From contig JAIETL010000002.1 of assembly GCA_019745195.1 (NCBI GenBank), positions 122,389 through 186,388 of the forward strand: a stretch of DNA of 64,000 nt. The letters run 5' to 3'. The notes below the pieces were generated by a model that ran no database searches, was not told the origin of the DNA, and worked only from the letters and a program-made list of their open reading frames with translations. The translations under genes and the position numbers were made by a program. Of the stretch, positions 20,058 to 30,633 are shown in pieces. The DNA comes from Beijerinckiaceae bacterium. Lineage in GTDB: Bacteria; Pseudomonadota; Alphaproteobacteria; Rhizobiales; Beijerinckiaceae. Positions within the stretch are counted from its first letter, which is position 1. Each line of letters starts with the position of its first letter.

Positions 20058-21287
20058 ATGAGCACCAATCTGCGTATCGACGGCGAGCGGCTGGTCTCGC
20101 GTCTGGCGGCGCTGGCGCGGATCGGCGCGACGCCGGAAGGCGGCTGCCGGCGGCTCGCTTTGTCGGACGAGGACAGGCAGGGCCGCGACTGGCTGGTCGG
20201 CGAACTGCTGGCGCTCAGGCTCGATGTCCGGGTCGACGCCATCGGCAACATCGTCGGCATCCTGAAAGGGCAGGAGGAGGGGCCGGCCGTCATTCTCGGC
20301 TCGCATATCGACACGGTCGGCACCGGCGGGCGCTTCGACGGCGCGCTCGGCGTCGTCGCCGGCGTCGAGGCGCTGGCGGCGCTCAAGGACGCCGGCCTGA
20401 CGCCGAAGCGCGACATGGCGGTGATCGCCTTCACCAACGAGGAGGGGGCGCGCTTCCAGCCCGATATGCTCGGCTCCTTCGTGTGGGCCGGCGGCATGAG
20501 CCTCGCCGACGCGCATGCGGAGAAGGACGCCGACGGGGCCGTGCTGGGCAAGGAGCTGGCCCGCATCGGTTATGAGGGCGCCGAACAGCCAGGCTTCCTC
20601 AAGGCGCATGCCTATCTCGAACTGCATATCGAGCAGGGGCCGGTGCTGGAGAGCAAGGGAGGCGGGCTCGGGGCCGTCACCGGCGTGCAGGCGATCTGCT
20701 GGCTCGAGCTGACGCTGACGGGCAAGCCGAGCCATGCCGGTACGACGCCGATGACCTATCGCAAGGATCCAGGCCTTGCGGCGGCGCGCATCAACGTCTT
20801 CGCCAACGAGTTGACGAAGCGCATCCCCGGCCAGCTCGCCAATTCCGGCGTCATCCGGGTCGAGCCCGGCAACGTCAATGTCGTGCCCGAGACGGTGGTG
20901 ATGACGCTCGATCTGCGCAATCCGCTCGATGCGTCGATGGCCGAGGCGGAAGCCGCCATTCGCCAGTTCTGCGCCGAGCTTTCGGCCGCGGACGAGATAG
21001 CGATCACCATCCGCGACCTCGCCCGCTTCCCGGCGACGCCGTTCACCGAGGCGCTCATCGCGACAGTGGAGCAGAGCGCGGCCGAGCTCGGGCTGCCGAT
21101 CCGGCGGATGATCTCGGGCGCGGGCCATGACGCGCAGATGATGGCGCGGCTCTGCCCGACGGCGATGATCTTCATCCCCTCGATCGGCGGCCTTTCGCAC
21201 AACCCGGCCGAGTTCTCGACCGACGAGGACATGGTCAGGGGCGCGAACGTGCTGCTGAGCGCGGCGTGGCGAGCAGCGAATGCGTGA
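20058..21287 (+). CDS. M20 family N-carbamoyl-amino acid/allantoate-type amidohydrolase (HyuC-like)
   Basis: This 409-residue dizinc hydrolase has ligands His83 in 'GSHIDTV', Asp94 in 'GRFDGALG', and the 'TNEEG' pair Glu128/Glu129. 'ELHIEQGPVLE' and 'GAGHDAQ' further downstream are the marks of the HyuC/AllC/beta-ureidopropionase branch, which hydrolyses N-carbamoyl amino acids or allantoate, rather than of peptidases. It lies 8 bases after the first amidase. Substrate within the branch cannot be told from sequence. Confidence 0.92.
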   Translation: MSTNLRIDGERLVSRLAALARIGATPEGGCRRLALSDEDRQGRDWLVGELLALRLDVRVDAIGNIVGILKGQEEGPAVILGSHIDTVGTGGRFDGALGVVAGVEALAALKDAGLTPKRDMAVIAFTNEEGARFQPDMLGSFVWAGGMSLADAHAEKDADGAVLGKELARIGYEGAEQPGFLKAHAYLELHIEQGPVLESKGGGLGAVTGVQAICWLELTLTGKPSHAGTTPMTYRKDPGLAAARINVFANELTKRIPGQLANSGVIRVEPGNVNVVPETVVMTLDLRNPLDASMAEAEAAIRQFCAELSAADEIAITIRDLARFPATPFTEALIATVEQSAAELGLPIRRMISGAGHDAQMMARLCPTAMIFIPSIGGLSHNPAEFSTDEDMVRGANVLLSAAWRAANA

Positions 21288-21310
21288 GCGCGGTCGAAAG
21301 CTGCGCGATT

Positions 21311-21470
21311 CCCCTCCCCCTGGTGGGGAGGGGATAGGGGTGGGGGGCGAAAAGTCGAAGCGATCGGTTACTCGCCCAGCGGGACGCCGATACCAGCTCT
21401 GGCCATATCCGCGGCTCACCCGGTCGTTCGCCCCCCACCCCCATCCCCTCCCCACGAGGGGGAGGGGAGG
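21311..21470. repeat. intergenic palindrome family C, copy 1
   Basis: This 160-base inverted repeat has C-rich CCCCTCCCC ends and G-rich GGAGGGGAGG ends. The core is shared with a second copy at 40206-40428: 'TGGGGGGCG..AAGTC', 'CGATCGG', 'GACGCCGATACCAGC', 'CGTTCGCCCCCCACCCCC'. It lies between the M20 hydrolase and second amidase genes. Confidence 0.85.
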
Positions 21471-21512
21471 AGCCATGCCTGCCTCGTTCATCGCTTTCGA
21501 GAGACCTGACCC

Positions 21513-22925
21513 ATGACCGACATCGCCGCCCTCTCTGCCGCCGAACTCGGCCCGCTCTTTGCGTCCCGCAAACTTTCGCCGGTCGAGGTCGCGGAAGACG
21601 CGCTCGACCGGATCGAGCGCTGCGAGCCCGAGGTCAACGCGTTCGTGGTGCGCGACGCCGAAACCACGCTGGCGATGGCGCAGGCCGCCGAGGCGCGCCA
21701 TCTAAAAGGCGAAGCGCTCGGCCCGCTCGACGGCGTGCCGGTGACCATCAAGGACAATATCGGCGTCGCCGGCTGGCCGATGCGGCGCGGTTCGGCCGTC
21801 GGCAGCGATGCGCCCTTCGCCCATGACGCGCCGGCGACCGCGCGGCTGCGCGAGGCCGGCTGCGTCTTTCTCGGCAAGACGACGATGCCCGAATATGGCT
21901 GGAAGGGCGTCGGCGACTCGCCCTTGTCCGGCATCACGCGCAATCCCTGGAACACGAATACGGGGCCGGGCGGCTCATCGGCCGGCGCGGCGTCCTGCGC
22001 GGCGCTCAATCTCGGCTGCATCCATATTGGGACGGACGGGGCGGGCTCCGTCCGCATTCCCGCCGCTTTCACCGGTGTGGTCGGCCTCAAACCCACCTAT
22101 GGCCGCGTGCCGGCCTGGCCGGTCTCGACCATGGGCTTCCTCGCTCATCTCGGCCCGCTGACGCGCACGGTCGCCGACACGGCGCTGGCGATGAACGCGA
22201 TCGGCCGGCCCGATAATCGCGACATGACCGCGATGATCGACGAACCGCCCGATTTCGTCGCCGCGCTGAAAGGCGGCGTGAAGGGTCTGCGGCTCGCATG
22301 GTCGCCGCGTCTCGGCGGCGACGTCCCGGTCGATCCGGAGATCGCGGCGCTGACGCGCGAGGCTGCCTTCGCCTTCCGCGATCTTGGCGCGAGCGTCGAG
22401 GAGGTGGATCCCGGCTTCGCCGATCCGATCGAGACCTTGATGACGATCTGGTCGGCTGGCGCGGCGCTCGCCTTGCGCAGCATGGGCGAGGCCGAGCGGG
22501 CGCGCATGGACCCCGGCCTCGTCGCGGTGGCCGAGGCCGGCGAGCAGGTGCCGGGCGCGGCCTATGTCGATGCGCTCCTGAACCAGCGCAATGCACTCGC
22601 GCATCACATGGCGCAATTTCATGCACGCTTCGATCTGCTGCTGACGCCGACCCTGCCGCTGCCGGCCTTCGCGGTCGGCGCGAACACCCCCGCTCATGGC
22701 GGCTATGGCGATGACTGGACGCGCTGGACGCCCTTCACCTACCCCTTCAACATCACGCAGGCCCCGGCGATTTCGCTGCCTTGCGGGCTGACGACGGCGG
22801 GGCTGCCGGCGGGCCTGCAGCTTGTGGGGCCATTCGGCCAGGATGCGCTCGTCCTGCGTGCGGCGGCCGCTTTCGAGACGGCGAGACCGTTCGCGCGCGT
22901 CGATGCGCCGATCAAAACGGTTTAG
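21513..22925 (+). CDS. amidase signature family amidohydrolase (second copy)
   Basis: The 470-residue protein has the catalytic Lys80 in 'GVPVTIKDNIG', Ser155 in 'GPGGSSAGAA' and Ser179 in 'TDGAGSVRIPA', with family spacing. It is a different branch from the first amidase and resembles the GatA/Glu-tRNA amidase-like group, but no GatB or GatC is near, so a catabolic amidase is more likely. Palindrome C separates it from the M20 hydrolase gene. Confidence 0.92.
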   Translation: MTDIAALSAAELGPLFASRKLSPVEVAEDALDRIERCEPEVNAFVVRDAETTLAMAQAAEARHLKGEALGPLDGVPVTIKDNIGVAGWPMRRGSAVGSDAPFAHDAPATARLREAGCVFLGKTTMPEYGWKGVGDSPLSGITRNPWNTNTGPGGSSAGAASCAALNLGCIHIGTDGAGSVRIPAAFTGVVGLKPTYGRVPAWPVSTMGFLAHLGPLTRTVADTALAMNAIGRPDNRDMTAMIDEPPDFVAALKGGVKGLRLAWSPRLGGDVPVDPEIAALTREAAFAFRDLGASVEEVDPGFADPIETLMTIWSAGAALALRSMGEAERARMDPGLVAVAEAGEQVPGAAYVDALLNQRNALAHHMAQFHARFDLLLTPTLPLPAFAVGANTPAHGGYGDDWTRWTPFTYPFNITQAPAISLPCGLTTAGLPAGLQLVGPFGQDALVLRAAAAFETARPFARVDAPIKTV

Positions 22926-23145
22926 ACGCGTTCGTCGCAATTTTCTGCCCGCAGCGGACGAAAGCGCGCAGGGATTGTCGTTTTCCAGCCCTCGCCAACC
23001 AACCGGTTCCGTCTGGCACGAAGCGTGCAAGCCCGTGATGCGCCGCCGGTCGTCCGTTTCGCGTGTTGTCAGGGCCGAATTTTCTGCCCAAACTCGCGCC
23101 AAGGTCGCCCGCACAGAGGTTGCCGCGTTCAGGGGAGAGCTAGTG

Positions 23146-24744
23146 ATGGACCGCAGAACATTTCTGAAGACCGCTGCCGGGACGGGCGCGCTGGCCGCGA
23201 CCGGAGGGCTTGCCATGCCCGCGCTGTCGCAAGGCGCGGCGGCCAAGACGCTGCGCTTCGTGCCGCAGGCGAACCTCGCCAATTTCGACCCGATCTGGGG
23301 CACGCAATACGTCGTGCGCAACGCCGCCCTGCTGGTCTGGGACACGCTCTACGGCATCGATTCCAAGTTCCAGCCCCAGCGCCAGATGGTCGAAAGCGAG
23401 ACCGTCTCGGCCGACGGGCTGGTCTGGACCTTCAAGCTGCGTCCGGGCCTGAAATTCCATGACGGCTCGCCCGTGACCTCCAAGGACGTCGTGGCGAGCC
23501 TGGTGCGATGGTCGGCGCGCGACCCGATGGGCCTCATGCTGCGCGCCATCCAGAACGAACTCGTCGCCGTCGACGACAGCACCTTCAAATGGTCGCTCAA
23601 GCAGCCCTATCCGAAGATGCTGCTGGCGCTGGGCAAGAACAACTCGCCCTGCTCCTTCATCATGCCCGAGCGCATCGCCAAGACCGATCCGTTCCAGCAG
23701 ATCACCGAATACATCGGGTCGGGCCCGATGAAGTTCGTGCGCGCCGACTGGGTTCCCGGCGCCAAGGCCGTGTTCGAGAAGTTCGCCGACTACGTGCCGC
23801 GCTCGGAGCCTGCCGACTGGCTGGCCGGCGGCAAGAAGATGCTGGTCGATCGCGTCGAATGGGTGATCATGCCCGACGCGGCGACGGCTGCGGCAGCCCT
23901 GCAGAACGGCGAGGTCGACTGGGTCGAGACGCCGCTGTCGGACCTCGTGCCCGTGCTCAAGAGGAACGCCAACATCAACGTCGATATCGGCGATCCGCTC
24001 GGCAATATCGGCGCCTTCCGCATGAACCATCTCCACCCGCCCTTCAACAATGTGAAGGTGCGTCAGGCGGTGATGACGGCGCTTAACCAGGAAGACTACA
24101 TGCGCGCCGTCGTCGGCGACGACAACGCGCTGTGGAAGCCGCTGCCGGGCTACTTCACCCCGGGCACGCCGCTCTACACCGAGAATGGCGGCGACGCCCT
24201 GAAGAAGCGCAACATCGCCGAGGCCAAGAAGCTGCTCGCCGAGGGCGGCTACAAGGGCGAGCCGGTCACCTGCGTGGTGGCGCAGGACCTCGCCGTGCTC
24301 AAGGCCATGGGCGACGTCACCGCCGAACTGCTCAAGAGCATCGGCATGACGGTCGATTTCGTCGCCACCGACTGGGGCACGGTCGGCGCAAGGCGCGCCC
24401 AGAAGACGCCTCCGGGCCAGGGCGGCTGGAACATGTTCCACACCTGGCATGCCGGCGCCGACTGCGTGAATCCGGCGTCCTACACCGCGATCCGCGGCAG
24501 CGGGGACAAGGCCTGGTTCGGCTGGCCCGATAGCCCCGCTGTGGAAGCGGAGGTGACGAACTGGTTCAACGCCAAGAGCCTTGACGAGGAGAAGGCGATC
24601 ATCGCCAAGCTCAACAAGGCGGCCGCCGAACATGTCATCTATGCGCCGACGGGCTTCTTCCTGGCCTATCAGGCGTGGCGCAAGAACGTCACCGGCGTGT
24701 CGAGCGGGCCGTTCCCGGTGTTCTGGGGCGTCAACAAGGCGTGA
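23146..24744 (+). CDS. Dpp/Opp-type ABC transporter substrate-binding protein
   Basis: This is a 532-residue SBP_bac_5 protein. Its N-terminal 'MDRRTFLKTAAGTGALAAT' is a twin-arginine export signal, which implies it folds before export. The body carries the class signature, including 'FKLRPGLKFHDGSPVTSKDVV' in two pieces near residues 95-115. It should deliver a peptide, amino-acid derivative or opine to the permeases encoded next. Palindrome A follows its stop by ten bases. Confidence 0.93.
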   Translation: MDRRTFLKTAAGTGALAATGGLAMPALSQGAAAKTLRFVPQANLANFDPIWGTQYVVRNAALLVWDTLYGIDSKFQPQRQMVESETVSADGLVWTFKLRPGLKFHDGSPVTSKDVVASLVRWSARDPMGLMLRAIQNELVAVDDSTFKWSLKQPYPKMLLALGKNNSPCSFIMPERIAKTDPFQQITEYIGSGPMKFVRADWVPGAKAVFEKFADYVPRSEPADWLAGGKKMLVDRVEWVIMPDAATAAAALQNGEVDWVETPLSDLVPVLKRNANINVDIGDPLGNIGAFRMNHLHPPFNNVKVRQAVMTALNQEDYMRAVVGDDNALWKPLPGYFTPGTPLYTENGGDALKKRNIAEAKKLLAEGGYKGEPVTCVVAQDLAVLKAMGDVTAELLKSIGMTVDFVATDWGTVGARRAQKTPPGQGGWNMFHTWHAGADCVNPASYTAIRGSGDKAWFGWPDSPAVEAEVTNWFNAKSLDEEKAIIAKLNKAAAEHVIYAPTGFFLAYQAWRKNVTGVSSGPFPVFWGVNKA

Positions 24745-24754
24745 TCCGACGATC

Positions 24755-24878
24755 GTCATTCCGGGGCTTCGCGTAGCGAAGAACCCGGAACCCACGACCG
24801 GGCGGTGTTTTCGACGCTTTGTCCCATTCACCCGGTCGTGGGTTCCGGGTTCAGGCCCATGCCCTGCCCCGGAATGAC
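24755..24878. repeat. intergenic palindrome family A, copy 1
   Basis: This 124-base inverted repeat runs from GTCATTCCGGGGC to GCCCCGGAATGAC. Inner arms are GAACCCGGAACCCACGACCG and its complement. It begins 10 bases after the binding-protein stop. The second copy (51646-51774) begins 9 bases after another binding-protein gene. Confidence 0.92.
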
Positions 24879-24917
24879 AGCGGGTAGTTGCACTCGTCAC
24901 GAGAGCCGGAAGCCAGA

Positions 24918-25859
24918 ATGTTCGCATTCATCGTCAGACGCATCATCACGACGATCCCGGTCATGGGGTTCGTCGCGCTGTTCGTCTTCTCCCTCCTCTA
25001 CATCGCGCCGGGCGACCCGGCCGCCGTCATCGCCGGAGACCAGGCCTCGCCGGCCGATGTCGAGAAGATCAGGCTGAGCCTCGGGCTCGACCGGCCTTAT
25101 CTGGTGCGCTTCGGCGAGTGGTTCTTCCGCGTGCTGCAGGGCGACCTCGGCACCTCGATCTTCACCTCGCTGCCGGTGACGCAACTGATCGCCCAGCGCA
25201 TCGAGCCCACCGTCTCGCTGATGCTGCTGACGCTGATCCTCGCCGTGTCGATCGCGGTGCCGCTCGGCGTCCTGGCCGCCTGGAAGGCGGGAACCTGGAT
25301 CGACCGGGTCGTTGTCGCCTTCGCAGTGTTCGGCTTCTCGGTGCCGGTCTTCGTGGTCGGCTACCTGCTGGCCTACACCTTCGCGCTCCAGCTCGACTGG
25401 GTGCCGGTGCAGGGCTACACGCCGCTGTCGCAGGGCGTCTGGCCCTGGTTCAAGAACCTGATCCTGCCGGCGATCACGCTCGGCTTCGTCTACATCGCGC
25501 TGATCGCCCGCATCACCCGGGCCTCGATGCTCGACGTGCTGCAGCAGGACTACATCCGCACCGCCCGCTCCAAGGGCGTCGCGCAGAACTCGATCCTGTT
25601 CGTGCATGCGCTGAAGAACGCCGCCGTGCCGATCATCACCATCATCGGCATCGGCGTGGCGCTGCTGATCGGCGGCGCGGTCGTCACCGAGAGCGTTTTC
25701 GCCATTCCCGGCCTCGGCCGCCTGACGCTGGATGCGATCCTGCGGCGCGACTACCCGGTCATTCAGGGCGTCGTGCTGATCTTCTCCTTCGTCTACGTCC
25801 TGGTGAACCTGATCATCGACCTGATCTACACCCTCGTCGATCCGAGGATACGCTATTGA
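24918..25859 (+). CDS. Dpp/Opp-type ABC permease, DppB-like
   Basis: This is a 313-residue protein with six membrane helices. The N-terminal 'MFAFIVRRIITTIPVMGFVA' and the EAA loop 'RTARSKGVAQNSILFVHALKN' (in two parts near 220-240) are typical of DppB permeases. The ATG at 24918 is used; a start at 24888 would add ten residues. The stop overlaps the next gene's TTG start. With its partner it forms the membrane channel of the importer. Confidence 0.93.
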   Translation: MFAFIVRRIITTIPVMGFVALFVFSLLYIAPGDPAAVIAGDQASPADVEKIRLSLGLDRPYLVRFGEWFFRVLQGDLGTSIFTSLPVTQLIAQRIEPTVSLMLLTLILAVSIAVPLGVLAAWKAGTWIDRVVVAFAVFGFSVPVFVVGYLLAYTFALQLDWVPVQGYTPLSQGVWPWFKNLILPAITLGFVYIALIARITRASMLDVLQQDYIRTARSKGVAQNSILFVHALKNAAVPIITIIGIGVALLIGGAVVTESVFAIPGLGRLTLDAILRRDYPVIQGVVLIFSFVYVLVNLIIDLIYTLVDPRIRY

Positions 25860-26773
25860 ACGCGCAAGCTCCCGCACCCGTGCCCGCCGATCTCGCGGTC
25901 GCGCCCGCGCTCCCGGACGTGTTGAAGCCCCGCAAGCCGCTCACCGGCTTCACAGGCTTCTTGCGGAAAAACCCCTCGATCGCGATCGGCGGCGCGCTGC
26001 TCGGCGTGATGTTCTTCATCGCCGTGTTCGCGCCGCTGCTCTGGACGGTCGATCCGACGTCGATCTCGCCGGCGCGGCGCACGCGCGTGCCTTCCGAGCT
26101 CTACTGGTTCGGCACCGACATGCTCGGCCGGGACATCTATTCCCGTGTCATCTACGGCGCGCGCGTCTCGCTTCTGGTCGGCTTCAGCGTGGCGATCCTG
26201 GCCTCGATCGCAGGGCTGACCATCGGCCTGTTCTCGGGCTTCGTGCGCGTCGCAGACGGTATCATCATGCGGGTCATCGACGGCATGATGTCGATTCCGC
26301 CGATCCTGCTCGCCATCGCGCTCATGGCGCTGACGCGCGGCTCGGTCCAGAACGTCATCATCGCCATCACCATCGCCGAAATCCCGCGCGTGGCGCGCCT
26401 CGTGCGCGGCGTTGTGCTGTCATTGCGCGAGCAGCCCTATGTCGATGCGGCGGTCGCGGCCGGCACGCGCACGCCGATGATCATCTTCCGCCATATCCTG
26501 CCCAATACCATGGCGCCGATGAGCGTACAGGCGACCTATATCTGCGCCAGCGCCATGATCGTCGAGGCGATCCTGTCCTTCATCGGCGCAGGGATTCCGC
26601 CGGCGACGCCGTCCTGGGGCAACATCATGGCCGAGGGCCGCGCGCTCTGGCAGGTCCGCCCCCACATCATCCTGTTCCCGGCGATCTTCCTCTCGCTGAC
26701 CGTGCTGGCGGTGAACCTGCTCGGCGACGGCCTGCGCGACGCGCTCGACCCCCGCATGGCGAAGAACCTGTGA
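25856..26773 (+). CDS. Dpp/Opp-type ABC permease, DppC-like (TTG start)
   Basis: The 305-residue protein has the DppC N-terminal soluble stretch, then six helices. '[20 protein letters not shown]' near residues 81-100 and the EAA loop '[20 protein letters not shown]' (about 200-219) are diagnostic. No ATG or GTG lies in a sensible place; the TTG at 25856 overlaps the preceding TGA, consistent with translational coupling. Confidence 0.92.
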   Translation: MNAQAPAPVPADLAVAPALPDVLKPRKPLTGFTGFLRKNPSIAIGGALLGVMFFIAVFAPLLWTVDPTSISPARRTRVPSELYWFGTDMLGRDIYSRVIYGARVSLLVGFSVAILASIAGLTIGLFSGFVRVADGIIMRVIDGMMSIPPILLAIALMALTRGSVQNVIIAITIAEIPRVARLVRGVVLSLREQPYVDAAVAAGTRTPMIIFRHILPNTMAPMSVQATYICASAMIVEAILSFIGAGIPPATPSWGNIMAEGRALWQVRPHIILFPAIFLSLTVLAVNLLGDGLRDALDPRMAKNL

Positions 26774-26806
26774 TGACAGCCTGTCTGCTCGCCTCGTTTC
26801 TCTCAG

Positions 26807-26911
26807 CCCTCATCCTGAGGAGCCGCGCAGCGGCGTCTCGAAGGATGGTCCCGTGCGCGCTGGAGCATCCTTCGAGACGCAGGGCTCGCGCCCTGCTCCT
26901 CAGGATGAGGG
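26807..26911. repeat. intergenic palindrome family B, copy 1
   Basis: A 105-base inverted repeat starts CCCTCATCCTGAGGAGC and ends GCTCCTCAGGATGAGGG, with inner arms GTCTCGAAGGATG and CATCCTTCGAGAC. It lies just ahead of the first ATPase gene of the importer. The second copy is at 52657-52768. Confidence 0.92.
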
Positions 26912-26933
26912 CGATAGAACGAAAGCGCTCCTG

Positions 26934-27919
<986 letters not shown>

Positions 27920-27923
<4 letters not shown>

Positions 27924-28951
27924 GCGCTGAACCGATCCTGCAGGTCAACGACCTCAAGAAACACTATCCGATCCGTGGCGGCTTCTTCTCCGGCGTCACC
28001 GCGAACGTCTACGCGGTCGACGGCATCTCCTTCCACATCGACAAGGGCGAAACGCTCTCGCTCGTCGGCGAATCCGGATGTGGCAAGTCGACGGTCGGCA
28101 AGGCGATCCTGCGGCTGTTCCCGATCACGGCCGGTCAGGTCGTGCTCGGCGGCCAGCGCATCGACCAGTTGTCCGCAGGCAAGCTCAGGCCGCTGCGCCA
28201 GCGCGTGCAGGTGGTGTTCCAGGACCCCTATTCGAGCCTGAACCCGCGCATGCGCGTGCGCGACATCCTGGCCGAGCCGATGACCAATTTCGGCCTCGCC
28301 ACCGGCAAGGACGCGATCACCGAGCGCGCCATGAAGCTGATGGACAAGGTCGGCCTGCCGCGCGACGCGGTGCATCGCTGGCCGCACGAGTTCTCCGGCG
28401 GCCAGCGCCAGCGCATCGGCATCGCGCGCGCGCTCGCGGCCGAGCCCGAGATCATCATCTGCGACGAGGCGGTCTCGGCGCTCGACGTCTCGGTCAAGGC
28501 GCAGATCGTCAACCTGCTCGGCGACCTGCAGAAGGAGCTCGGTCTCGCTCTGCTCTTCATCAGCCACGATCTGGCCATCGTCGAGCATATGACCCACCGC
28601 GTCGCGGTGATGTATCTCGGCAAGATCGTCGAGATGGGGACGAAGCAGCAGATTTTCGCCGCCCCGCGCCATCCCTACACCAAGGCGCTGCTCTCGGCCG
28701 TGCCGGTGCCGGACCCGAAGGTGAAGCGCGAGCGCATCCTGCTCAAGGGCGACGTGCCGAGCCCGATCAATCCGCCCAAAGGCTGCCGCTTCAACACGCG
28801 CTGCCCCTATGTCTTCGACCGTTGCCGCATCGAGGAGCCGCCGCTCAGGGCGATGGCCGAGGGCCATGTCGCAGCCTGCCATCTCCACGACCTGCCGGCT
28901 GCCGACAATCCGCTCCTGACGCAAGGCGAACCTGCGCCTGTCCACGCTTGA
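27920..28951 (+). CDS. Dpp/Opp-type ABC transporter ATP-binding protein, DppF-like
   Basis: The 343-residue ATPase pairs with the preceding one. It has Walker A '[12 protein letters not shown]', Q-loop '[16 protein letters not shown]', signature '[15 protein letters not shown]', Walker B '[14 protein letters not shown]' and the tail '[15 protein letters not shown]'. The DppF-specific N-terminal '[12 protein letters not shown]' is present. It completes a five-gene importer. Confidence 0.94.
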
Positions 28952-28964
28952 CCAGAGAGCCGGA

Positions 28965-29068
28965 AGATTTCAGGTCGGATCGACCTGAAATCTGAATCCG
29001 CCTCTCAACTTGGAGTAAAAGCATGATGTCGTCCGAAAACCGCTTCGCACTTTTCGGCATCATGCTCT
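28965..29068. repeat. intergenic palindrome family F (rhizobial AGCATGATG-type)
   Basis: Two adjacent inverted repeats are seen. The first has perfect 13-base arms AGATTTCAGGTCG/CGACCTGAAATCT around GAT at 28965-28993. The second, 29020-29066, has AGCATGATG ... CATCATGCT ends with GTCCGAAAACC and TTTTCGG inside, a form I recognise as widespread between genes in Hyphomicrobiales. It may also end the importer transcript. Confidence 0.8.
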
Positions 29069-29095
29069 GAGCGGCGGCAAGCCGACGATCCCGCC

Positions 29096-30214
29096 ATGCC
29101 CGATTTCGTCTTGAACCCGCATCTCGACCGCTCGGCCGCCTATGGCGACGAGCGGCGGGCCATCCTGTCGCTGGCGGCCGCGCGCACGGCCCATGCCGCG
29201 ATCATCGGCTGGGCCGGCTACGCGCCGACGCCCTTGCGGGACCTGCCGGCCATCGCCGACCAGCTCGACCTTGCGCAGGTTCTCTACAAGGACGAAGGCG
29301 AACGCTTCGGGCTGAAGAGCTTCAAGGCGCTGGGCGGAGCCTATGCGGTCGACCGGCTGGTGGCGCAGAAGGGCTCGGCGGGGCTGACCGTGACCTGCGC
29401 CACAGACGGCAACCATGGCCGCTCCGTCGCCTGGGGCGCGCGCCGGGCCGGCGTCAAAGCCGTGATCTATGTCCACGAGACGGTCAGCGAGGGCCGGGTG
29501 GAGGCGATCCGCAGCTTCGGCGCGACGGTGGTGCGCGAGGGCCGCACCTATGATGACAGCGTGCGCGCCTGCGCGCAGGCCGCCGCCCGAAACGACTGGG
29601 AGATCGTCTCCGACACCTCATGGCCGGGCTATGAGGACGTGCCCAAGGACGTGATGCAGGGCTATGCCGTGCTCGCCATGGAGGCCGAAGCGCAAGGCGC
29701 GCGGCCGACCCATGTCTTCGTGCAGGGCGGCGTCGGTGGACTGGCGGCAGGCGTGCTCTCTTATCGCTGGGAAAAGCTCGGGGCGGAGCGGCCGGTGCTC
29801 GTCGTGGTGGAGCCCGAGAAGGCGGCCTGCCTGTTCGAATCGGCCCGGGCCGGTGAGGTCACCACGGTCGGCGGCGATCTCGACACCATCATGGCGGGGC
29901 TCGCCTGCGGCGAGCCCTCGATCCTGGCCTGGCGCATCCTGAAGCCCGGCGCAGACGCCTTCATGACCATCCCCGATACGGACGCCGCCGACGCCATGCG
30001 ACTGCTGGCGAGCTTGGGTGTGGTCGGCGGCGAATCCGGCGTCGCGGGTCTCGCCGGGCTGATCAAGGCGGCGGGCGATCCGCATCTGCGCGCGCAGCTC
30101 AGGCTCGACGAAACGTCGCGCGTGCTCTGCTACGGCACCGAGGGCGCGACCGATGCCGAGGTCTATCGCGCCATCGTGGGGCGCAGCGCCGAGGAGGTTC
30201 GCGGCGATGCGTGA
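29096..30214 (+). CDS. dpaL: diaminopropionate ammonia-lyase
   Basis: This is a 372-residue fold-type II PLP enzyme. It carries 'FGLKSFKALGGAYA' with the PLP lysine at residue 77, the same number as in the E. coli YgeX enzyme, then 'CATDGNHGRSVAW' and the phosphate loop 'VQGGVGGLAAGV'. The known reaction turns D- or L-2,3-diaminopropionate into pyruvate and two ammonia, through 2-aminoacrylate. It follows the importer by 144 bases, so imported diaminopropionate derivatives are a natural reading. Confidence 0.93.
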   Translation: MPDFVLNPHLDRSAAYGDERRAILSLAAARTAHAAIIGWAGYAPTPLRDLPAIADQLDLAQVLYKDEGERFGLKSFKALGGAYAVDRLVAQKGSAGLTVTCATDGNHGRSVAWGARRAGVKAVIYVHETVSEGRVEAIRSFGATVVREGRTYDDSVRACAQAAARNDWEIVSDTSWPGYEDVPKDVMQGYAVLAMEAEAQGARPTHVFVQGGVGGLAAGVLSYRWEKLGAERPVLVVVEPEKAACLFESARAGEVTTVGGDLDTIMAGLACGEPSILAWRILKPGADAFMTIPDTDAADAMRLLASLGVVGGESGVAGLAGLIKAAGDPHLRAQLRLDETSRVLCYGTEGATDAEVYRAIVGRSAEEVRGDA

Positions 30215-30233
30215 TGGCGAGCTCACGGCGCTC

Positions 30234-30530
30234 TCAGGCGGTCAGATCGACCACCGCCTCGCCCGAGACCGCGTCGGTGACGTTGCCACCGCCGAGATCG
30301 TCCAGCGTGTCGCGAAAACTGTTCAGCGTCGCGATCATCTGCGGCCGGGCCGCCTTGATCGCGTCGCCATCGGCCCATTCGCCGATCAGGCAATAGGAGC
30401 GCTCAGCCGTCTTGATGATGTGGCCCGCGACCAACCCGGGCCACTTCGCCTTGCCATCGCTATGGGCCGCGAGAAACTCCTCGTCCCGGCCTTCCTTGAC
30501 GCGAAAACGCACGACATTGAACGTAGTCAT
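30234..30530 (-). CDS. antibiotic biosynthesis monooxygenase-like (ABM) domain protein
   Basis: This is a 98-residue ferredoxin-like protein with the ABM opening 'MTTFNVVRFRVKEGRDEEFLAAH' (two parts) and a later 'SYCLIGEWADGDAI'. Relatives include quinol monooxygenases and haem-degrading enzymes, but many are only of unknown role. The ATG at 30530 has a GGGGGGAAAA tract ahead as its binding site. It is antisense to the surrounding catabolic genes. Confidence 0.75.
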   Translation of the reverse strand: MTTFNVVRFRVKEGRDEEFLAAHSDGKAKWPGLVAGHIIKTAERSYCLIGEWADGDAIKAARPQMIATLNSFRDTLDDLGGGNVTDAVSGEAVVDLTA

Positions 30531-30633
30531 GGCTTTTTCCCCCCGCCGCACAGACGCCCGGCGGCGGTTCTAGGCCGCGCAGGCGGGCAGCGGCGCAAAG
30601 CTAACGCTGCGTCAGCGGGAGTGCAATGACGCC

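Noticed and set aside
21288..21512. Possible CRISPR-like or small RNA locus in the G/C-run rich gap
   Set aside because: There is one inverted repeat and no regular repeat-spacer order; it is palindrome family C, also found at 40206-40428.
21513..22925. GatA subunit of the tRNA amidotransferase
   Set aside because: The amidase resembles GatA in its core, but GatB and GatC genes are absent and the context is catabolic.
22926..23145. Possible riboswitch upstream of the first ABC binding protein
   Set aside because: I could not find a conserved aptamer core or an expression-platform hairpin; it is treated as an ordinary promoter region.
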